5,120 bases of DNA from Bacillota bacterium (lineage in GTDB: Bacteria > Bacillota > Clostridia > Christensenellales > Aristaeellaceae). Position 1 is the stretch's first letter; each line of letters opens with the position of its first letter. The DNA lies in the NCBI GenBank assembly GCA_023459675.1, contig JAEWTC010000237.1:1-5120 (forward strand), given 5' to 3'. Of this stretch, positions 4,787 to 5,120 are shown piece after piece. Made by a program: the position numbers and the translations under genes. The notes beneath the pieces were generated by a model that ran no database searches, was not told the origin of the DNA, and saw only the letters and a list, made by a program, of their open reading frames with translations.

Positions 4787-5120
4787 ATGATTGGCAAGGG
4801 CTTTCGCTTCGGCATGCTTTTACAGCTTGCGGTGGGGCCGGTGTGCGTGCTGGTGCTGCGCACCGCGGCGGAATCGGGCTTTCTGGGCGGGCTGCAGATC
4901 GTGCTCTCCGTAGCGCTGGTGGACGCTTTGTTTATCGCGCTTGCCGCCGCCGGAGCCGCGGCGTTGCTGGGCCGCGCCGGGGTGCGGCAGGCTGTCCGCC
5001 TCGTAGGCTGTCTGGTGCTGGTGCTGTTCGGGCTGCAAATTCTGCTGGGTGCGTTCGGGGTACGGCTGCTGCCGGCGATCCGGTTTTTTTCAAAACAGGG
5101 CGGCAGCCTGTTCTGGCAGG
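4787..5120 (+). CDS. LysE-family amino-acid exporter, 3' end cut by window
   Basis: The first 111 residues are visible of a transporter that probably totals about 200 residues and effluxes amino acids from the cytoplasm. The N-terminal part shows the LysE/RhtB hallmark: FGMLLQLAVGPVCVLVLRTAAESGF (about residues 8-32) contains the conserved Gly-Pro and the GF of the first loop. A second helix follows (about 35-62, LSVALVDALFIALAAAGAAALL) with the family's conserved aspartate at D46, then a basic loop (GRAGVRQAVR) and a third helix, about 72-90. ATG 4787 has a modest AGGTG (4776-4780), which overlaps the stop codon of the upstream regulator gene. The 9-nt spacing implies one transcript and probably coupled translation. 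The exported amino acid cannot be told from this fragment. Confidence 0.88.
   Translation, partial: MIGKGFRFGMLLQLAVGPVCVLVLRTAAESGFLGGLQIVLSVALVDALFIALAAAGAAALLGRAGVRQAVRLVGCLVLVLFGLQILLGAFGVRLLPAIRFFSKQGGSLFWQ

Noticed and set aside
5083..5089. Run of T near the right edge, considered as a terminator tail
   Set aside because: It lies inside the LysE-family reading frame (Phe-Phe-Ser codons) and has no convincing stem immediately before it.

Overview
The window reads as ordinary chromosomal DNA of a fairly GC-rich Bacillota, most likely a clostridial (Eubacteriales-type) organism. The reasons are the strong AGGAGG-type ribosome binding sites, the sigma-A-like promoters with extended -10 elements, and a small phasin-like protein (COG3937 type) coupled to a UbiB/ABC1-family kinase, a pairing I associate with Clostridia. 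The taxonomic placement is inference. I see no phage, transposon, CRISPR array, tRNA or rRNA.

Left part (1-1771, minus strand): a polar amino-acid ABC importer operon. The solute-binding protein (971-1771) is read first. After 36 nt comes the inner-membrane permease (start 934), which runs off the left edge. An ATPase gene would be expected beyond it. The binding protein has a signal peptide but no lipobox cysteine, and the permease carries an extra N-terminal membrane segment and a roughly 75-residue outside region ahead of the usual core. A perfect 14-bp-arm palindrome is embedded in the codons of that extra membrane segment.

Middle (1772-2066): a divergent intergenic region. It holds an AT-rich minus-strand promoter for the transporter operon and, after an abrupt shift to GC-rich sequence, a plus-strand promoter for the next operon. 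Both leaders contain inverted repeats.

Centre (2067-3951, plus strand): a two-gene operon of a 99-residue phasin-like coiled protein and a 531-residue UbiB-family atypical kinase, overlapping by 11 nt. It ends at a probable intrinsic terminator (4022-4044).

Non-coding stretch 3952-4336: this is mostly explained by a decayed tandem duplication. The last ~95 bp of the kinase gene plus its 3' flank and terminator (about 3855-4044) recur about 210 bp downstream (about 4066-4256) with substitutions and small indels. The second copy is frameshifted and not a gene. It directly abuts the promoter of the next operon.

Right part (4337-5120, plus strand): an Lrp/AsnC-family regulator (GTG start) followed after 9 nt by a LysE-family amino-acid exporter that runs off the right edge. 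With the importer on the left, the window has an amino-acid import unit and an amino-acid efflux unit flanking the UbiB operon. Nothing here looks like a wholly new system. The most distinctive items are the tandem duplication, the palindrome inside the permease gene, and the unanchored binding protein paired with an extended permease.
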